DNA of 64,000 bases from Amycolatopsis lurida (GTDB lineage Bacteria > Actinomycetota > Actinomycetes > Mycobacteriales > Pseudonocardiaceae): assembly GCF_900105055.1 (NCBI RefSeq), contig NZ_FNTA01000003.1, forward strand, positions 124,001 to 188,000. The letters are read 5' to 3'. Both the position numbers and the translations under genes were made by a program. Within the stretch, counting starts at the first letter, position 1. Every line of letters starts with the position of its first letter. The notes under the pieces are model-generated. The model saw nothing but the letters and a program-made list of their open reading frames with translations. It searched no databases and was not told the DNA's origin. Below, piece by piece: positions 33,905-43,624 of this stretch.

Positions 33905-35344
33905 ATGACAATGAATCGTTCTGCCTCCATTGCGCCTGCCGAGCTGGCCACGTGGCGGAGCAAGAGCACGGGGGACGTTCTCGTGTCCGCAGACCCCGGC
34001 TTCGACCAGATCGTCGCAGAGGACGTGGTCGTGGCCACGCCCGCGGTGATCGTGCGTCCTGCCACAGCGGGTGATGTCGGCCTGGCGGTCAGCTTCGCCA
34101 CCAGGCATGGCCTGCCGGTGTCCGTGCGCGGCGGTGGGCACGGACCCTTCGCTGTCAGCGATGGCGATTTGCTGATCCTGCTCACATCGCTCGACGAGGT
34201 TCGGGTCCACGACGACGGCCGAGTGGATGTCGGTGGTGGCGCGGTCTGGGGGCAGGTCGCCCACGCGCTACGGCCGCACGGGCTGGCCCTGAGTTCTGGG
34301 GACACCAGCTCGGTGGGGGTCGGGGGCCTCACGCTCACCGGCGGCGTCGGATGGCTCGTGCGCCGCCACGGTCTGGCCTTGGACAACCTGGTCGCCGCCG
34401 AGATCGTCACCGCGTCCGGCCAGGTTCTGGCCATCGATGCCGAGCACCACGCCGATCTCTTCTGGGCGATCCGCGGTGGCGGTGGCAACTTCGGCATCGT
34501 CACCCGGTTCACGTTCCAGGCCCATCCTCTGCCCGGCACCGTCTACTACGGCACGATCACGACGACCAAGCCGTCTGACGCCACGGGGATGGCCGAGCTG
34601 CTCGGCCGATGGCGCGACGTTCTGCACGCTGCCGACGAGCGGTTGAACTCCACCGTCTTCGTCATGCCTGCCGAGGGGCGCTCCCCGGCGAACTGCCAGT
34701 TCTTCGTCCTCTGGGGTGGCGACAACGAGGACGAGGCCCGGGCGGCGATCGCCCCGCTGCTGGAGCTCCCCGGAATCCTCCACACCAGCTTCGACCTTCG
34801 CCCCTACGTGTCGGTGCTTGAAGACGGCGGTGAGCCCGAGGCGTTGGAGGACATCCTGGAGAGTGTCTCCGTCGACGCGCCTGAGCCCGAGGCGTACGTC
34901 GACGATGTCGTGTCGGAGGAGCACAACGCATTCGTCGTTCTCGACGACGGGGTGATCGCGAGCCTCGCCGAGTTGAGCGAGCAGGCGCCGGGATCGATCC
35001 TGAGCATTCGCAGCATGATCGGAGCCGTCAACCGGGTCGTCCCCACCGAGACAGCGTTCGGCTGGCGCGATACGGAGGCCCTGGCCATCTTCACCGGCAT
35101 CCTGCCACCAGGTTCCGGACCGCAGGACATCGTGCGGATCGAGGAGCAGTGGTCGGCCATCAATGCCGGCCGCGGCGTCTACGGCAACTTCCGCGACCTG
35201 GTCGACGATCCGTTCACGCACCGCGTCTACGCACCTGTCAACACCGAGCGCCTGATCGAGACCAAGCGCCGTTGGGATCCGGAGAACGTCTTCGCGGGCA
35301 ACCACAACATCAAACCGGGGCCCGCGCACGCCGACTACGCGTAG
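33905..35344 (+). CDS. FAD-binding oxidoreductase, BBE-type (6-hydroxynicotine-oxidase-like)
   Basis: A 479-residue vanillyl-alcohol-oxidase-superfamily flavoenzyme. The PP-loop is VSVRGGGHGPF with the histidine that covalently binds FAD. The second site, which in bicovalent enzymes carries Cys, reads SSGDTSSVGVGGLTLTGG and has none, so flavin attachment is through His only. The C-terminal BBE segment ends YAPVNTERLIETKRRWDPENVFAGNHNI. Berberine-bridge-like enzymes oxidise alcohols, sugars or amines with O2. ATG 33905 follows GGAAAGGG. Confidence 0.87.
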   Translation: MTMNRSASIAPAELATWRSKSTGDVLVSADPGFDQIVAEDVVVATPAVIVRPATAGDVGLAVSFATRHGLPVSVRGGGHGPFAVSDGDLLILLTSLDEVRVHDDGRVDVGGGAVWGQVAHALRPHGLALSSGDTSSVGVGGLTLTGGVGWLVRRHGLALDNLVAAEIVTASGQVLAIDAEHHADLFWAIRGGGGNFGIVTRFTFQAHPLPGTVYYGTITTTKPSDATGMAELLGRWRDVLHAADERLNSTVFVMPAEGRSPANCQFFVLWGGDNEDEARAAIAPLLELPGILHTSFDLRPYVSVLEDGGEPEALEDILESVSVDAPEPEAYVDDVVSEEHNAFVVLDDGVIASLAELSEQAPGSILSIRSMIGAVNRVVPTETAFGWRDTEALAIFTGILPPGSGPQDIVRIEEQWSAINAGRGVYGNFRDLVDDPFTHRVYAPVNTERLIETKRRWDPENVFAGNHNIKPGPAHADYA

Positions 35345-35544
35345 TCATAAGGGTGCGCCACCTGGTCGGCCCATTCAGCCTCTCGTGCGGCGCGTGTCCG
35401 GCGTTCCTTGAGGCGCTCGTTCCTCGAGAGATGCGTTCGAGTGGCCGCCCATTCACGACAGATGACGGGGAAGTGGGTCTTCACACCCCGTCCACCACGC
35501 GGCGGCAGCGGGTCGGCCGGCTCCGCCAATGGTAGGAATGCCTG

Positions 35545-36867
35545 GTGACCGAACCGAATTTGATCGAAGCAGCCGCCGAAGAGGCAGTCACCCTCACCAG
35601 TGAACTGATCCGCATCGACACCACCAACACGGGCGACCCCGACACGCTGGTCGGTGAACGCGCCGCCGCGGAGTACGTCGCCGAGAAGCTCACCGACGCG
35701 GGCTACGAGATCACCTACGTCGAGTCCGGCGGCAAGGACCGCCACAACGTGATCGTCCGGCTGCCGGGCGCGGACCCGTCGCGCGGCGCGCTCCTGATTC
35801 ACGGTCATCTCGACGCCGTTCCCGCCGACGCCTCGGAGTGGTCGGTGCACCCGTTCTCCGGCGCGATCCAGGACGACTACGTCTGGGGTCGCGGCGCGGT
35901 GGACATGAAGGACATGTGCGGCATGGCGCTCGCGCTGGCCCGCCACTACAAGATCAACGGCATCGTTCCGCCGCGCGACCTGGTTTTCGCGTTCCTCGCC
36001 GACGAAGAGGCGGGCGGCAAGTACGGCGCGCAGTGGCTGGTCGAGAACCGGCCCGAGCTGTTCGAAGGCGTCACCGAGGCGATCAGCGAGGTCGGCGGCT
36101 TCTCGATCACGCTGAAGGACAACGTCCGCGCGTATCTCATCGAGACGGCGGAAAAGGGCATCCGCTGGATGAAGCTGCGGGTGCGCGGCACCGCTGGTCA
36201 CGGCTCGATGATCCACCGCGACAACGCCGTCACGAAGCTGTCCGAGGCCGTCGCCAGGCTCGGCAACCACCGCTTCCCGCTGGTGATGACCGACTCCGTC
36301 CGCGAGTTCCTGGACGGCGTCACCGAGATCACCGGCTGGGACTTCCCCGAGGACGACATCGAGGGTTCCGTCGCGAAACTCGGCAACATCTCCCGAATGA
36401 TCGGCGCGACCCTGCGCGACACGGCGAACCCGACGATGCTCACCGCGGGCTACAAGTCGAACGTCATCCCGTCCGTCGCGGAGGCTTCGGTCGATTGCCG
36501 GATCCTTCCCGGCAGGCTCGAAGCGTTCAACGCCGAACTGGAGGAGATCCTCGGGCCGGACATCGAGAAGGAGTGGATGGAGCTGCCGCCGGTCGAGACG
36601 ACCTTTGACGGCGCCCTGGTCGACGCGATGACCAACGCGGTCCTCGCCGAGGACCCCGGCGCCCGCACGCTCCCGTACATGCTTTCCGGCGGCACCGACG
36701 CGAAATCGTTCCAGTCGCTCGGGATCCGCAACTTCGGGTTCGCCCCGCTGAAACTGCCCGCGGACCTCGACTTCTCCGCGCTGTTCCACGGGGTCGACGA
36801 GCGTGTCCCGGTCGACGCGCTGAAGTTCGGCGTGCGGGTGCTCGACCGCTTCCTCCGCTCTGCCTGA
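35545..36867 (+). CDS. M20/M25/M40 family metallo-hydrolase
   Basis: A 440-residue dizinc peptidase or deacylase of the ArgE/DapE/CPG2 group. Zinc-site motifs are LLIHGHLDAVPAD, WGRGAVDMKDM, FLADEEAGG (catalytic Glu and ligand Glu) and a late GVDERVP with the final His in LFHGVDE. The dimerisation domain contains GTAGHGSMIHRDNAV. The GTG start at 35545 precedes TEPNLIEAAAEEAV. Its TGA overlaps the ATG of the next gene by one base (TGATG), so they are coupled. Confidence 0.9.
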   Translation: MTEPNLIEAAAEEAVTLTSELIRIDTTNTGDPDTLVGERAAAEYVAEKLTDAGYEITYVESGGKDRHNVIVRLPGADPSRGALLIHGHLDAVPADASEWSVHPFSGAIQDDYVWGRGAVDMKDMCGMALALARHYKINGIVPPRDLVFAFLADEEAGGKYGAQWLVENRPELFEGVTEAISEVGGFSITLKDNVRAYLIETAEKGIRWMKLRVRGTAGHGSMIHRDNAVTKLSEAVARLGNHRFPLVMTDSVREFLDGVTEITGWDFPEDDIEGSVAKLGNISRMIGATLRDTANPTMLTAGYKSNVIPSVAEASVDCRILPGRLEAFNAELEEILGPDIEKEWMELPPVETTFDGALVDAMTNAVLAEDPGARTLPYMLSGGTDAKSFQSLGIRNFGFAPLKLPADLDFSALFHGVDERVPVDALKFGVRVLDRFLRSA

Positions 36868-37748
36868 TGCCCGGTCTGCTGGCCGCCGATGGGACACCCC
36901 TGCATTTCGACCGCTGGGGTGATCCGTCGGCGCCGGTGACCGTGGTCCTCCTGCACGGGTACGCCCTCGACAGGCGAAGCTGGCGTGCCATCGCGCCGGT
37001 GCTGGCCGAGGCGTCCCCGGAGGAATCGCTGGCCGTAGTGGCCTACGACCAGCGTGGCCACGGAGAATCCGGTGAGGTCCGGGCCTCGTCGGCGACCATG
37101 GGGAAACTCGCCGACGATCTGGCCGAAGTTCTGGACAGAGTGGTCCCCGACGGCAAGGTGGTCCTGGTCGGCCATGACATGGGCGGGCTCGCGATCCTGT
37201 CGCTCGCCCAGCGCCATCCGGACGTCTTCGCGGCGCGGGTGGCGGGACTCGGATTGCTCGCCATGTCGGCGGGCGGCGTCACACCGGACGCGATCTGGCC
37301 GAACGCGCTCGGGAAACTCGGGCGGGACCTGGAGATCGTCTTCGGGACGAAGCTGATCGGCCTGGTGCGGGAGCATACGAGCAAGGCGGTGACCGCCGGG
37401 CTGCGGTGGTGGCTTTTCGGCGACGACCCGGTGCCCGCCGACGTCGAGCTGACCGTGCGGATGATCCGCGGCAACTGGCCACAGACGGTGTCCGCGTTCC
37501 GCCCCGCGCTGGACGCCTACACCCGGGAGTCGGCGTTGTCGCAGGTCGGGGGGGTGCCGGTGACGGCGATCGTGGGGGAGCGCGACAAGCTAGTGCCGAC
37601 GGCGGACGTCGAGGAGCTGGCGGGCGCGGTGGAGAACGGTACGGCCGTGGTGCTGCCCGGAGTCGGGCATGTCGTGCCGCTCGAGGCGGCTCCGCAGGTG
37701 ATTCCCCGCCTTCTGGCGCTGGCGAACCATGCTCGCCGACAATCCTGA
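36867..37748 (+). CDS. Alpha/beta hydrolase with aspartate nucleophile
   Basis: A 293-residue alpha/beta-hydrolase. The oxyanion motif is VLLHGYALD, the nucleophile elbow VGHDMGG puts Asp104 where serine hydrolases have Ser, the acid lies in GERDKLVP and the histidine in GVGHVVPLE. An Asp elbow is typical of epoxide hydrolases and haloalkane dehalogenases, so ester hydrolysis is unlikely. The second active-site Tyr or Trp residues were not located. It is translationally coupled to the M20 gene. Confidence 0.85.
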   Translation: MPGLLAADGTPLHFDRWGDPSAPVTVVLLHGYALDRRSWRAIAPVLAEASPEESLAVVAYDQRGHGESGEVRASSATMGKLADDLAEVLDRVVPDGKVVLVGHDMGGLAILSLAQRHPDVFAARVAGLGLLAMSAGGVTPDAIWPNALGKLGRDLEIVFGTKLIGLVREHTSKAVTAGLRWWLFGDDPVPADVELTVRMIRGNWPQTVSAFRPALDAYTRESALSQVGGVPVTAIVGERDKLVPTADVEELAGAVENGTAVVLPGVGHVVPLEAAPQVIPRLLALANHARRQS

Positions 37749-37788
37749 CTTTCTTGACAAAATCTGTTTTCGGTGGCACCGTTTCGAC

Positions 37789-38376
37789 ATGTTCTCCGTT
37801 GCGGTGATCGAGGACGCGGAAGCGGCCGAAGTGTCGCTGGATCCGGTCCGGGCCAGGCTGCTCGCCGAACTCGCCGAACCGGCATCGGCCACGATGCTGG
37901 CCGGGCGGGTGGACCTGCCGAGACAGAAGGTGAACTACCACCTTCGCGCGCTGGAGAAGCACGGACTGGTCGAGCTCGTCGAGGAGCGGCGGAAGGGCAA
38001 CGTCACCGAGCGCATGATGCGCGCGACGGCGTCGTCGTACGTCATCTCGCCGACGGCGCTCTCGGCCGTGCAACCCGATCCGGCCCAGTCACCGGACCGT
38101 CTGTCCGCACGGTGGCTGCTCGCCGTGGCGGGCAGGCTGGTGCGCGACGTCGGCCTGCTGATCACCGGATCGACCAAGGCGCGCAAACGGGTCGCGACCT
38201 TCGCGATCGACGGCGAGGTGCGGTTTTCTTCCGCCGCGGACCGGGCCGCGTTCGCCGAAGAGCTGACCGTCGCGATCACGAACCTGGTGAGCAAGTACCA
38301 CGACGAAGGCGCCGAACAGGGCCGAGATCACCGGATCGTCGTCGCCGTCCACCCGAGCGTCCGCACCGAGCCCTAG
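37789..38376 (+). CDS. ArsR-type winged-helix regulator
   Basis: A 195-residue regulator with an ArsR/HTH_20 domain at about residues 12-80 (LDPVRARLLAELAEPASATMLAGRV, then QKVNYHLRALEKHGLVELVEERR). A C-terminal domain of about 100 residues may bind a ligand. ATG 37789 is preferred. There is no ribosome-binding site and a TTGACA box lies 31 bp ahead, so the mRNA may be nearly leaderless. It is 9 bp before an SRPBCC gene; ArsR/SRPBCC pairs are common in actinobacteria. Confidence 0.85.
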   Translation: MFSVAVIEDAEAAEVSLDPVRARLLAELAEPASATMLAGRVDLPRQKVNYHLRALEKHGLVELVEERRKGNVTERMMRATASSYVISPTALSAVQPDPAQSPDRLSARWLLAVAGRLVRDVGLLITGSTKARKRVATFAIDGEVRFSSAADRAAFAEELTVAITNLVSKYHDEGAEQGRDHRIVVAVHPSVRTEP

Positions 38377-38385
38377 GAGCGCTGA

Positions 38386-39129
38386 ATGGGCCGCGAATTC
38401 GAGATCACCGACCGCGTCGAGGTCGACGCGACCCCGGAACAGGTCTGGGACGCCATCGCGACCGGGCCGGGGATCACGTCCTGGTTCATGGGGCGCAACG
38501 AGGTCGACGGAGGCGTCGGCGGCACCGTGAAGACCGCTTTCGGCGGCTTCGAACCCACCTCGGCGATCACGTCGTGGGACCCGCTGGAACGGCTCGTCTA
38601 CGGCACGGAACCCGCGCCGGACGGGCGCTTCGTCGCCTACGAGTTCCTCATCGAGGGCCGGTCCGGCGGCAGTACCGTGCTGCGGACCGTGACGAGCGGT
38701 TTCCTGCCCGGCGACGACTGGGAAGACGAGTTCGAGGCGATGACCGCGGGCGGCGAGCTGTTCCTCCGCACCCTCGTCGAGTACCTCAACCGGTTCACCG
38801 GCCGGAAAGCGGTGCCGGTGACGGTGTTCGGGCCGATGATCGAGGACTGGGACAGTGCGTGGCTGACGCTCGGCCGTGAACTCGGCCTCGCCGGGCGCCC
38901 GCAGACAGGCGACCGGGTCCGCCTCTCCACCGGGCCGGTGTCCACTGTGGACGGCGAGGTCTACTTCACGAACGCGCAGACGGTCGGGATCCGGACCGCG
39001 GACGCCCTACTGAGGTTCGTCCGCGGCTTCACCGGGCCGATGTGCGCGATGCATCACCTGTTCGGCGATGTCGACTCCGCGGAACAGGACAAGCTCTGGG
39101 CCGAGTGGCTCGGCCGGGTGTTCAAGTGA
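38386..39129 (+). CDS. SRPBCC (AHSA1/START-like) domain protein
   Basis: A 247-residue protein of the START/Bet v1-like fold. The first half carries the AHSA1 pattern: ITDRVEVDATPEQVWDAIATGPGITSWFMG, then WEDEFEAMTAGGELFLRTLVEYL. The second half repeats a shorter related module (VPVTVFGPMIEDWDSAWLTL). It likely binds a hydrophobic ligand sensed by the upstream ArsR partner. ATG 38386 follows AGGAG at six bases. Confidence 0.87.
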   Translation: MGREFEITDRVEVDATPEQVWDAIATGPGITSWFMGRNEVDGGVGGTVKTAFGGFEPTSAITSWDPLERLVYGTEPAPDGRFVAYEFLIEGRSGGSTVLRTVTSGFLPGDDWEDEFEAMTAGGELFLRTLVEYLNRFTGRKAVPVTVFGPMIEDWDSAWLTLGRELGLAGRPQTGDRVRLSTGPVSTVDGEVYFTNAQTVGIRTADALLRFVRGFTGPMCAMHHLFGDVDSAEQDKLWAEWLGRVFK

Positions 39130-39157
39130 TGAAGGGGCTCTTCGTCGCACCTCGCGC

Positions 39158-39203
39158 GTCGTGAGTGGTAAGTGTCGTTCTAACGCTCTTTATCACTCAC
39201 GAC
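39158..39203. repeat. REP-like hairpin element, copy B (conserved loop)
   Basis: Arms GTCGTGAGTGGTAA (39158-39171) and TTATCACTCACGAC (39190-39203) include one wobble pair. The loop contains TCGTTCTAACGCTCT. It matches copy A at 21380 in stem and loop. It lies between convergent genes. Confidence 0.8.
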
Positions 39204-39228
39204 CCCCGTGCGCGCGGCGCCGTTCAGC

Positions 39229-39450
39229 TCAAGTGATGAGGCCGGGCAGGGGAGTGGCGGTGCGCTTGCGGCGCAACCACACCCTCCGCGTCCCATCGGA
39301 GTAGAGCCGGACGGTCGAGAGCTCCCAGCCGGCGAACTCGGCGTGGATCGACAGCTGTGTCGCCGCCGCACGCCGGGAAACACCGGGCGGAAGCTGCAAC
39401 CGCCGGTACTCCCAATCCCCTTCGACCACCGCCTCGTCCACCACTGTCAT
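39229..39450 (-). CDS. DUF5703 family protein
   Basis: A 73-residue basic protein with the DUF5703 pattern: GDWEYRRLQLPPGVSRRAAA, then AEFAGWELSTVRLYSDGTRR and VWLRRK. Function unknown; the family is restricted to actinobacteria and often lies near uppP. ATG 39450 overlaps the stop of the upstream lipoprotein gene (ATGA). Confidence 0.88.
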   Translation of the reverse strand: MTVVDEAVVEGDWEYRRLQLPPGVSRRAAATQLSIHAEFAGWELSTVRLYSDGTRRVWLRRKRTATPLPGLIT

Positions 39451-40460
39451 GGCGTGATCACCTGGATCCCTTCTCCGATGGCCGAGCCGACGACCACACG
39501 GCCGCCCTGCTCGTCGACGGTGACCGAATCTGGCTGCCGCACGGTCGGGAACCGGTGCTTCTCGATCGGTTCTCCGCCGCGGACGTCGAACCCGACGACC
39601 TCGTTGCGTTCGGTGAGCGTGACCCAGGCGAGGCCGCGGGTGCGGTCGTAGGCGATGCCGTACACCCCGCCGGGTACGGGATAGCGCTGGCGCAGCAGCA
39701 ACGGCGTTGTGGAGAACGCCAGCAGCGCCCCCGCCCGAGCATCGGTGACGAAGACACGTCCGAGATCGTCGGTGACGGCGTTGGCCGCGCCGTCGCCCGC
39801 CCGGAGGCCCTCGCCTATCTTGCCTTCGGCGAGGTCGACGGCGAACAGGGCGGTGCGGAGCTTGTCGAGCACGACCACGCCGTCGCCGGTGTTCAGCACG
39901 TCGTCGGCGCTGTAGATCTGGCCGGTGATGGTCCTCGGTCCCGCGTTCTTCGCCAGCACCTCGACGGCCTTGCGGTCCCGCACCGAGACCAGCGTCGCGT
40001 CACCGTCGGCGAGACCGGCGGAGGGCTGTCCCGCGACGGGGACAGTCTCCAGCGCGCCGCCGGGCAGCGAGACCTTCACCAGCAGGCTCTTGTCAGGGAC
40101 GCTGGCGAGCACCTGGGATCGGGACACGGTGAGCCGCTCGGCGGGTCCGGGCAACGCCACGGTCGTCTTGGGGGCGTCAAGGGCGGCGAGATCGTAGATC
40201 CGCAGCGAAGGCGGCTCCGAAACCGCGACGACCAGCGTCTTGCTCGCCTCGTCGGTCACCAGCGCTTTCACGCCCGCCGTCGCGAACACCGCCCCCGCGG
40301 GCTTGACCGTCACCGCGGGGGAGACCGCCGCGGTCGCCGCGACGGGGTTCTGCACGATCTGCAAGGTGTCGTTCGGCGTGTCGTCCGCGCTACAGGACGA
40401 GAGCACCAGGACACCGGCGAGCGGGATCGCGATCCGGGAAACGGCGGACAGCCGACCCAC
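39447..40460 (-). CDS. Lipoprotein with beta-propeller-like repeats
   Basis: A 337-residue exported lipoprotein. The signal RIAIPLAGVLVLSSC ends in a lipobox (LSSC). The mature part has repeating YVTN/NHL-like blades, for example TDEASKTLVVAVSEPPSLRIYDL, NAVTDDLGRVFVTDARAGALLAF and VTVDEQGGRVVVGSAIGEGI. It is likely a surface-anchored scaffold of unknown ligand. GTG 40460 has GTGGAGG seven bases upstream. It is coupled to the DUF5703 gene. Confidence 0.82.
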   Translation of the reverse strand: MGRLSAVSRIAIPLAGVLVLSSCSADDTPNDTLQIVQNPVAATAAVSPAVTVKPAGAVFATAGVKALVTDEASKTLVVAVSEPPSLRIYDLAALDAPKTTVALPGPAERLTVSRSQVLASVPDKSLLVKVSLPGGALETVPVAGQPSAGLADGDATLVSVRDRKAVEVLAKNAGPRTITGQIYSADDVLNTGDGVVVLDKLRTALFAVDLAEGKIGEGLRAGDGAANAVTDDLGRVFVTDARAGALLAFSTTPLLLRQRYPVPGGVYGIAYDRTRGLAWVTLTERNEVVGFDVRGGEPIEKHRFPTVRQPDSVTVDEQGGRVVVGSAIGEGIQVITP

Positions 40461-40573
40461 GTTGGTGCCTCCACCTGCTACTCGTCGTACGGACCTGTCC
40501 AGCATCCTCCAGGAACTCCACCACGTCACGTCCGCGTCACCCAACAGTCACCTGATCCAGTATTCGAGACGGC

Positions 40574-41539
40574 TCACAGGCCGCGTTCCGGGTATCCGAC
40601 CTCGATCGCGCTGACGTCGTCGAGCGCCGACCGGATGGCGGGCGGGAGCGTGATCTCCTCGGCCGTGAGCGAACCGGTCAGCTGACCGGTGTCACGGGCT
40701 CCGACCACGGGTGCGACCACGCCGGGCCGGTCTCGGACCCAGGCCAGCGCGACGGCCAGCGGCGAGGTCCCGAGGCCGTCGGCGGCCGTCGCGACCGCCT
40801 GCACGATCCGGGCCGCGCGATCGGTCCGGTGATGTTCGACATAGCCGGCGAAAACACTCGAAGCGCCGCGCGAATCGGCGGGTGTCCCGCTGCGGTATTT
40901 GCCGGTGAGCACGCCCCGGCCGAGCGGTGCCCACGGCAGGAGCCCGATGCCGTGGTGCTCCGCGGCCGGGACGACCTCCCGATCGACGCCGCGCTCCAGC
41001 AGCGAGTACTCGACCTGCGTCGAGACCAGCGGAGCGACGGCGGAACTGCGGGCCGCGGCGGTCGCGAGCTGCCAGCCCGAGTAGTTGGAGACGCCGACGT
41101 AGCGGACCTTGCCGCTGGTCACGGCGTACTCGAGGGTGGCGAGGGTCTCGTCGACCGGCACGGTGGTGTCCCACGCGTGCAGCTGCCACAGGTCGATGTG
41201 GTCGGTGCCGAGCCGTCGCAGCGAGCCGTCGAGCGCGCTCAAGAGCGCGCCGCGCGAGGCACCGCCACCGAACGGGCCGTCGGCGCGGCGGGCGACGGCC
41301 TTGGTCGCGAGCACGATGTCGTCCCGGGGAACGAGGTCGCCGAGCAGCGCCCCGAGGACGCGTTCGCTCTCGCCCTCGCCGTAGATGTCGGCGGTGTCGA
41401 CCAGGGTGCCCCCGGCGTCGACGAACGCGACCAGCTGGCTGGCCGCCTCCTCCGAGTCGGTGTCGCCACCCCACGTCATGGTCCCGAGGGCCATCCGCGA
41501 GACCCGAAGTCCCGACCGGCCGAGCTGTCGCTTTTCCAC
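40574..41539 (-). CDS. Aldo/keto reductase
   Basis: A 321-residue NADPH-dependent (beta/alpha)8 oxidoreductase. The catalytic tetrad is visible: Asp48 (VDTADIYG), Tyr53, Lys80 (LATKAV) and His121 (LWQLHAWD). The signatures ALGTMTWGG and VRYVGVSNYSGWQL are typical of the YajO/Tas-like group. GTG 41539 start. It is divergent from the LLM oxidoreductase gene. The substrate is unknown. Confidence 0.92.
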   Translation of the reverse strand: MEKRQLGRSGLRVSRMALGTMTWGGDTDSEEAASQLVAFVDAGGTLVDTADIYGEGESERVLGALLGDLVPRDDIVLATKAVARRADGPFGGGASRGALLSALDGSLRRLGTDHIDLWQLHAWDTTVPVDETLATLEYAVTSGKVRYVGVSNYSGWQLATAAARSSAVAPLVSTQVEYSLLERGVDREVVPAAEHHGIGLLPWAPLGRGVLTGKYRSGTPADSRGASSVFAGYVEHHRTDRAARIVQAVATAADGLGTSPLAVALAWVRDRPGVVAPVVGARDTGQLTGSLTAEEITLPPAIRSALDDVSAIEVGYPERGL

Positions 41540-41676
41540 GACGGGCGAGCCTAGCCGGAAGGCAAGTGCTGGACGCGGAGCAGGTGAGCGTGTCGTGATC
41601 GAGTACCACCGTGCGGGTCATCGCGGTGTCAACACCCTGAACGGAGGAGTGACTCTCCGGTGGATACATTCACGCC

Positions 41677-42723
41677 GTGCGACTCGGACTGAACTTGGGC
41701 TATTGGGGCGCGGGGAACGACGCGGCCAACCTGGCATTGGCGAAGAAGGCGGACGAACTGGACTACGCGGTCGTCTGGGCCGCGGAGGCCTACGGGTCGG
41801 ACGCGCCGACAGTGCTCTCGTGGGTGGCGGCGCAGACCTCACGGATCGATGTGGGCAGCGCGGTGCTCCAGATCCCCGCGCGGACGCCGGCGATGACCGC
41901 GATGACCGCCGCGACCCTGGACACGCTTTCGGGCGGCCGGTTCCGGCTCGGCCTGGGTGTTTCCGGCCCGCAGGTCTCGGAGGGCTGGCACGGCGTGAAG
42001 TTCGCGGCACCGCTCGGCCGCACCCGCGAATACGTCGAGATCGTCCGCAAGGCGCTGAGCCGTGAGCGGGTCCGGTACGACGGCGACCACTTCCAGCTGC
42101 CCCTGCCCGGCGGTCCCGGCAAGGCGCTGACCCTGACCGTGCACCCCGTCCGCGAAGAGATCCCGGTGTACCTGGCCGCCATCGGCCCGAAGAACCTCGA
42201 ACTGACCGGTGAGATCGCGAACGGCTGGCTGCCGGTGTTCTTCTCGCCAGAGCACGCCGGTGAGCAGCTGAAGCTCATCAAGGCCGGGGCGGACCAGGCC
42301 GGGCGCTCGCTCGACGGCTTCGACGTCGTCCCGTCCGTCCCGCTCGTGGTCGGCGAAGACTGGAAGGCCTGCGCCGACGCGGTCCGCGGGTACGCGGCGC
42401 TGTACATCGGCGGGATGGGCAGCCGGGAGAAGAACTTCTACAACCAGCTCGCCTGCCGGATGGGCTTCGAGCGCGAAGCCGCCGACGTCCAGCAGAAGTA
42501 CCTGGGCAGGGATTACGAGGGCGCCATGGCGGCCGTCCCGCTGGAGTTCATCGACGCGACGTCGCTGCTGGGCCCCAAGGAGCGCATCGCCGAACGGATG
42601 CAGGCCTTCGCCGAGGCCGGCGCCACGACGCTGACCGTCGCGCCCGCCATGCCGGACGCGGAGGGCTCCGCACGCGCCCTCGAGGTCGCGGCCGAGGCGA
42701 TCGAAACGGCCGGTGTCGCCTGA
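41677..42723 (+). CDS. LLM class F420-dependent oxidoreductase
   Basis: A 348-residue luciferase-like TIM-barrel enzyme, probably F420-dependent: [58 protein letters not shown] and [26 protein letters not shown] 41677 has no nearby ribosome-binding site; a TACATT box six bases upstream suggests a leaderless mRNA. It overlaps uppP by one base (TGATG), a gene order conserved in mycobacteria and relatives. Confidence 0.9.
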   Translation: MRLGLNLGYWGAGNDAANLALAKKADELDYAVVWAAEAYGSDAPTVLSWVAAQTSRIDVGSAVLQIPARTPAMTAMTAATLDTLSGGRFRLGLGVSGPQVSEGWHGVKFAAPLGRTREYVEIVRKALSRERVRYDGDHFQLPLPGGPGKALTLTVHPVREEIPVYLAAIGPKNLELTGEIANGWLPVFFSPEHAGEQLKLIKAGADQAGRSLDGFDVVPSVPLVVGEDWKACADAVRGYAALYIGGMGSREKNFYNQLACRMGFEREAADVQQKYLGRDYEGAMAAVPLEFIDATSLLGPKERIAERMQAFAEAGATTLTVAPAMPDAEGSARALEVAAEAIETAGVA

Positions 42724-43562
42724 TGGGCTGGTTCGAAGCGCTGGTCCTGGGTCTCGTCCAGGGCCTGACCGAGTTCTTGCCGATCTCCTCCAGCGCGCAC
42801 CTGCGGATCACCGCCGCACTCGCCGGCTGGGACGACCCCGGCGCCGCATTCACCGCGGTGACCCAGATCGGTACCGAACTCGCGGTCATCCTGTACTTCT
42901 CGGCCAAGATCGGGAAGATCCTCCGCGCCTGGTTCTTCTCCATCTACAAGAAGGACTGGCGCCAGGACCCCGACGCCCGGCTGGGATGGCTGATCATCGT
43001 CGGCTCGCTGCCGATCGTGGTGCTGGGCCTGCTGTTGCAGGACGCCATCGACGAAACCTTCCGTGACCTGCGGATCACCGCGACCACACTGATCGTGTTC
43101 GGCCTGATCCTGCTGGTGGCCGACCGCATCGGGAAGCAGCAGCGCACCCTCGACCACCTGACGGTGCCCCACGGCCTCGGCTTCGGGTTCGCCCAGGCGC
43201 TGGCGCTGATCCCGGGCGTCTCCCGCTCCGGTGGCACGACCAGCGCCGGGTTGCTGCTCGGCTACACCCGTGCGGAGGCGGCGGAGTACTCGTTCCTCCT
43301 GGCGCTGCCCGCGGTGTTCGGCTCGGGGCTGTACAAGCTGACCGACATCGGCAAGGACGGTGCCCCGGCGCAGTGGGGGCCGACGATCCTGGCGACGCTG
43401 GTCGCGTTCGGTGTCGGGTACGCCGTCATCGCCTGGCTGATGTCCTACATCAAGACCAAGAGCTTCGTGCCGTTCGTGATCTACCGGCTCGTGCTCGGTG
43501 TCCTGCTGTTCGTGCTGATCTTCACCGGTGTCCTGGACCCCGGCGCGGGTCCGCACATCTGA
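42723..43562 (+). CDS. uppP: Undecaprenyl-diphosphatase UppP
   Basis: A 279-residue membrane enzyme that dephosphorylates undecaprenyl diphosphate to recycle the cell-wall lipid carrier; overexpression in other bacteria gives bacitracin resistance. The two family motifs are clear: [14 protein letters not shown] near residue 17 and [17 protein letters not shown] near residue 165. About eight hydrophobic helices. ATG 42723 overlaps the LLM stop. Confidence 0.96.
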   Translation: MGWFEALVLGLVQGLTEFLPISSSAHLRITAALAGWDDPGAAFTAVTQIGTELAVILYFSAKIGKILRAWFFSIYKKDWRQDPDARLGWLIIVGSLPIVVLGLLLQDAIDETFRDLRITATTLIVFGLILLVADRIGKQQRTLDHLTVPHGLGFGFAQALALIPGVSRSGGTTSAGLLLGYTRAEAAEYSFLLALPAVFGSGLYKLTDIGKDGAPAQWGPTILATLVAFGVGYAVIAWLMSYIKTKSFVPFVIYRLVLGVLLFVLIFTGVLDPGAGPHI

Positions 43563-43624
43563 TCCCGCGCATCCAGAGGACGAAACGCGGGAGTGGGCAA
43601 AGCACGACACGTAGGGTGGGCCAC

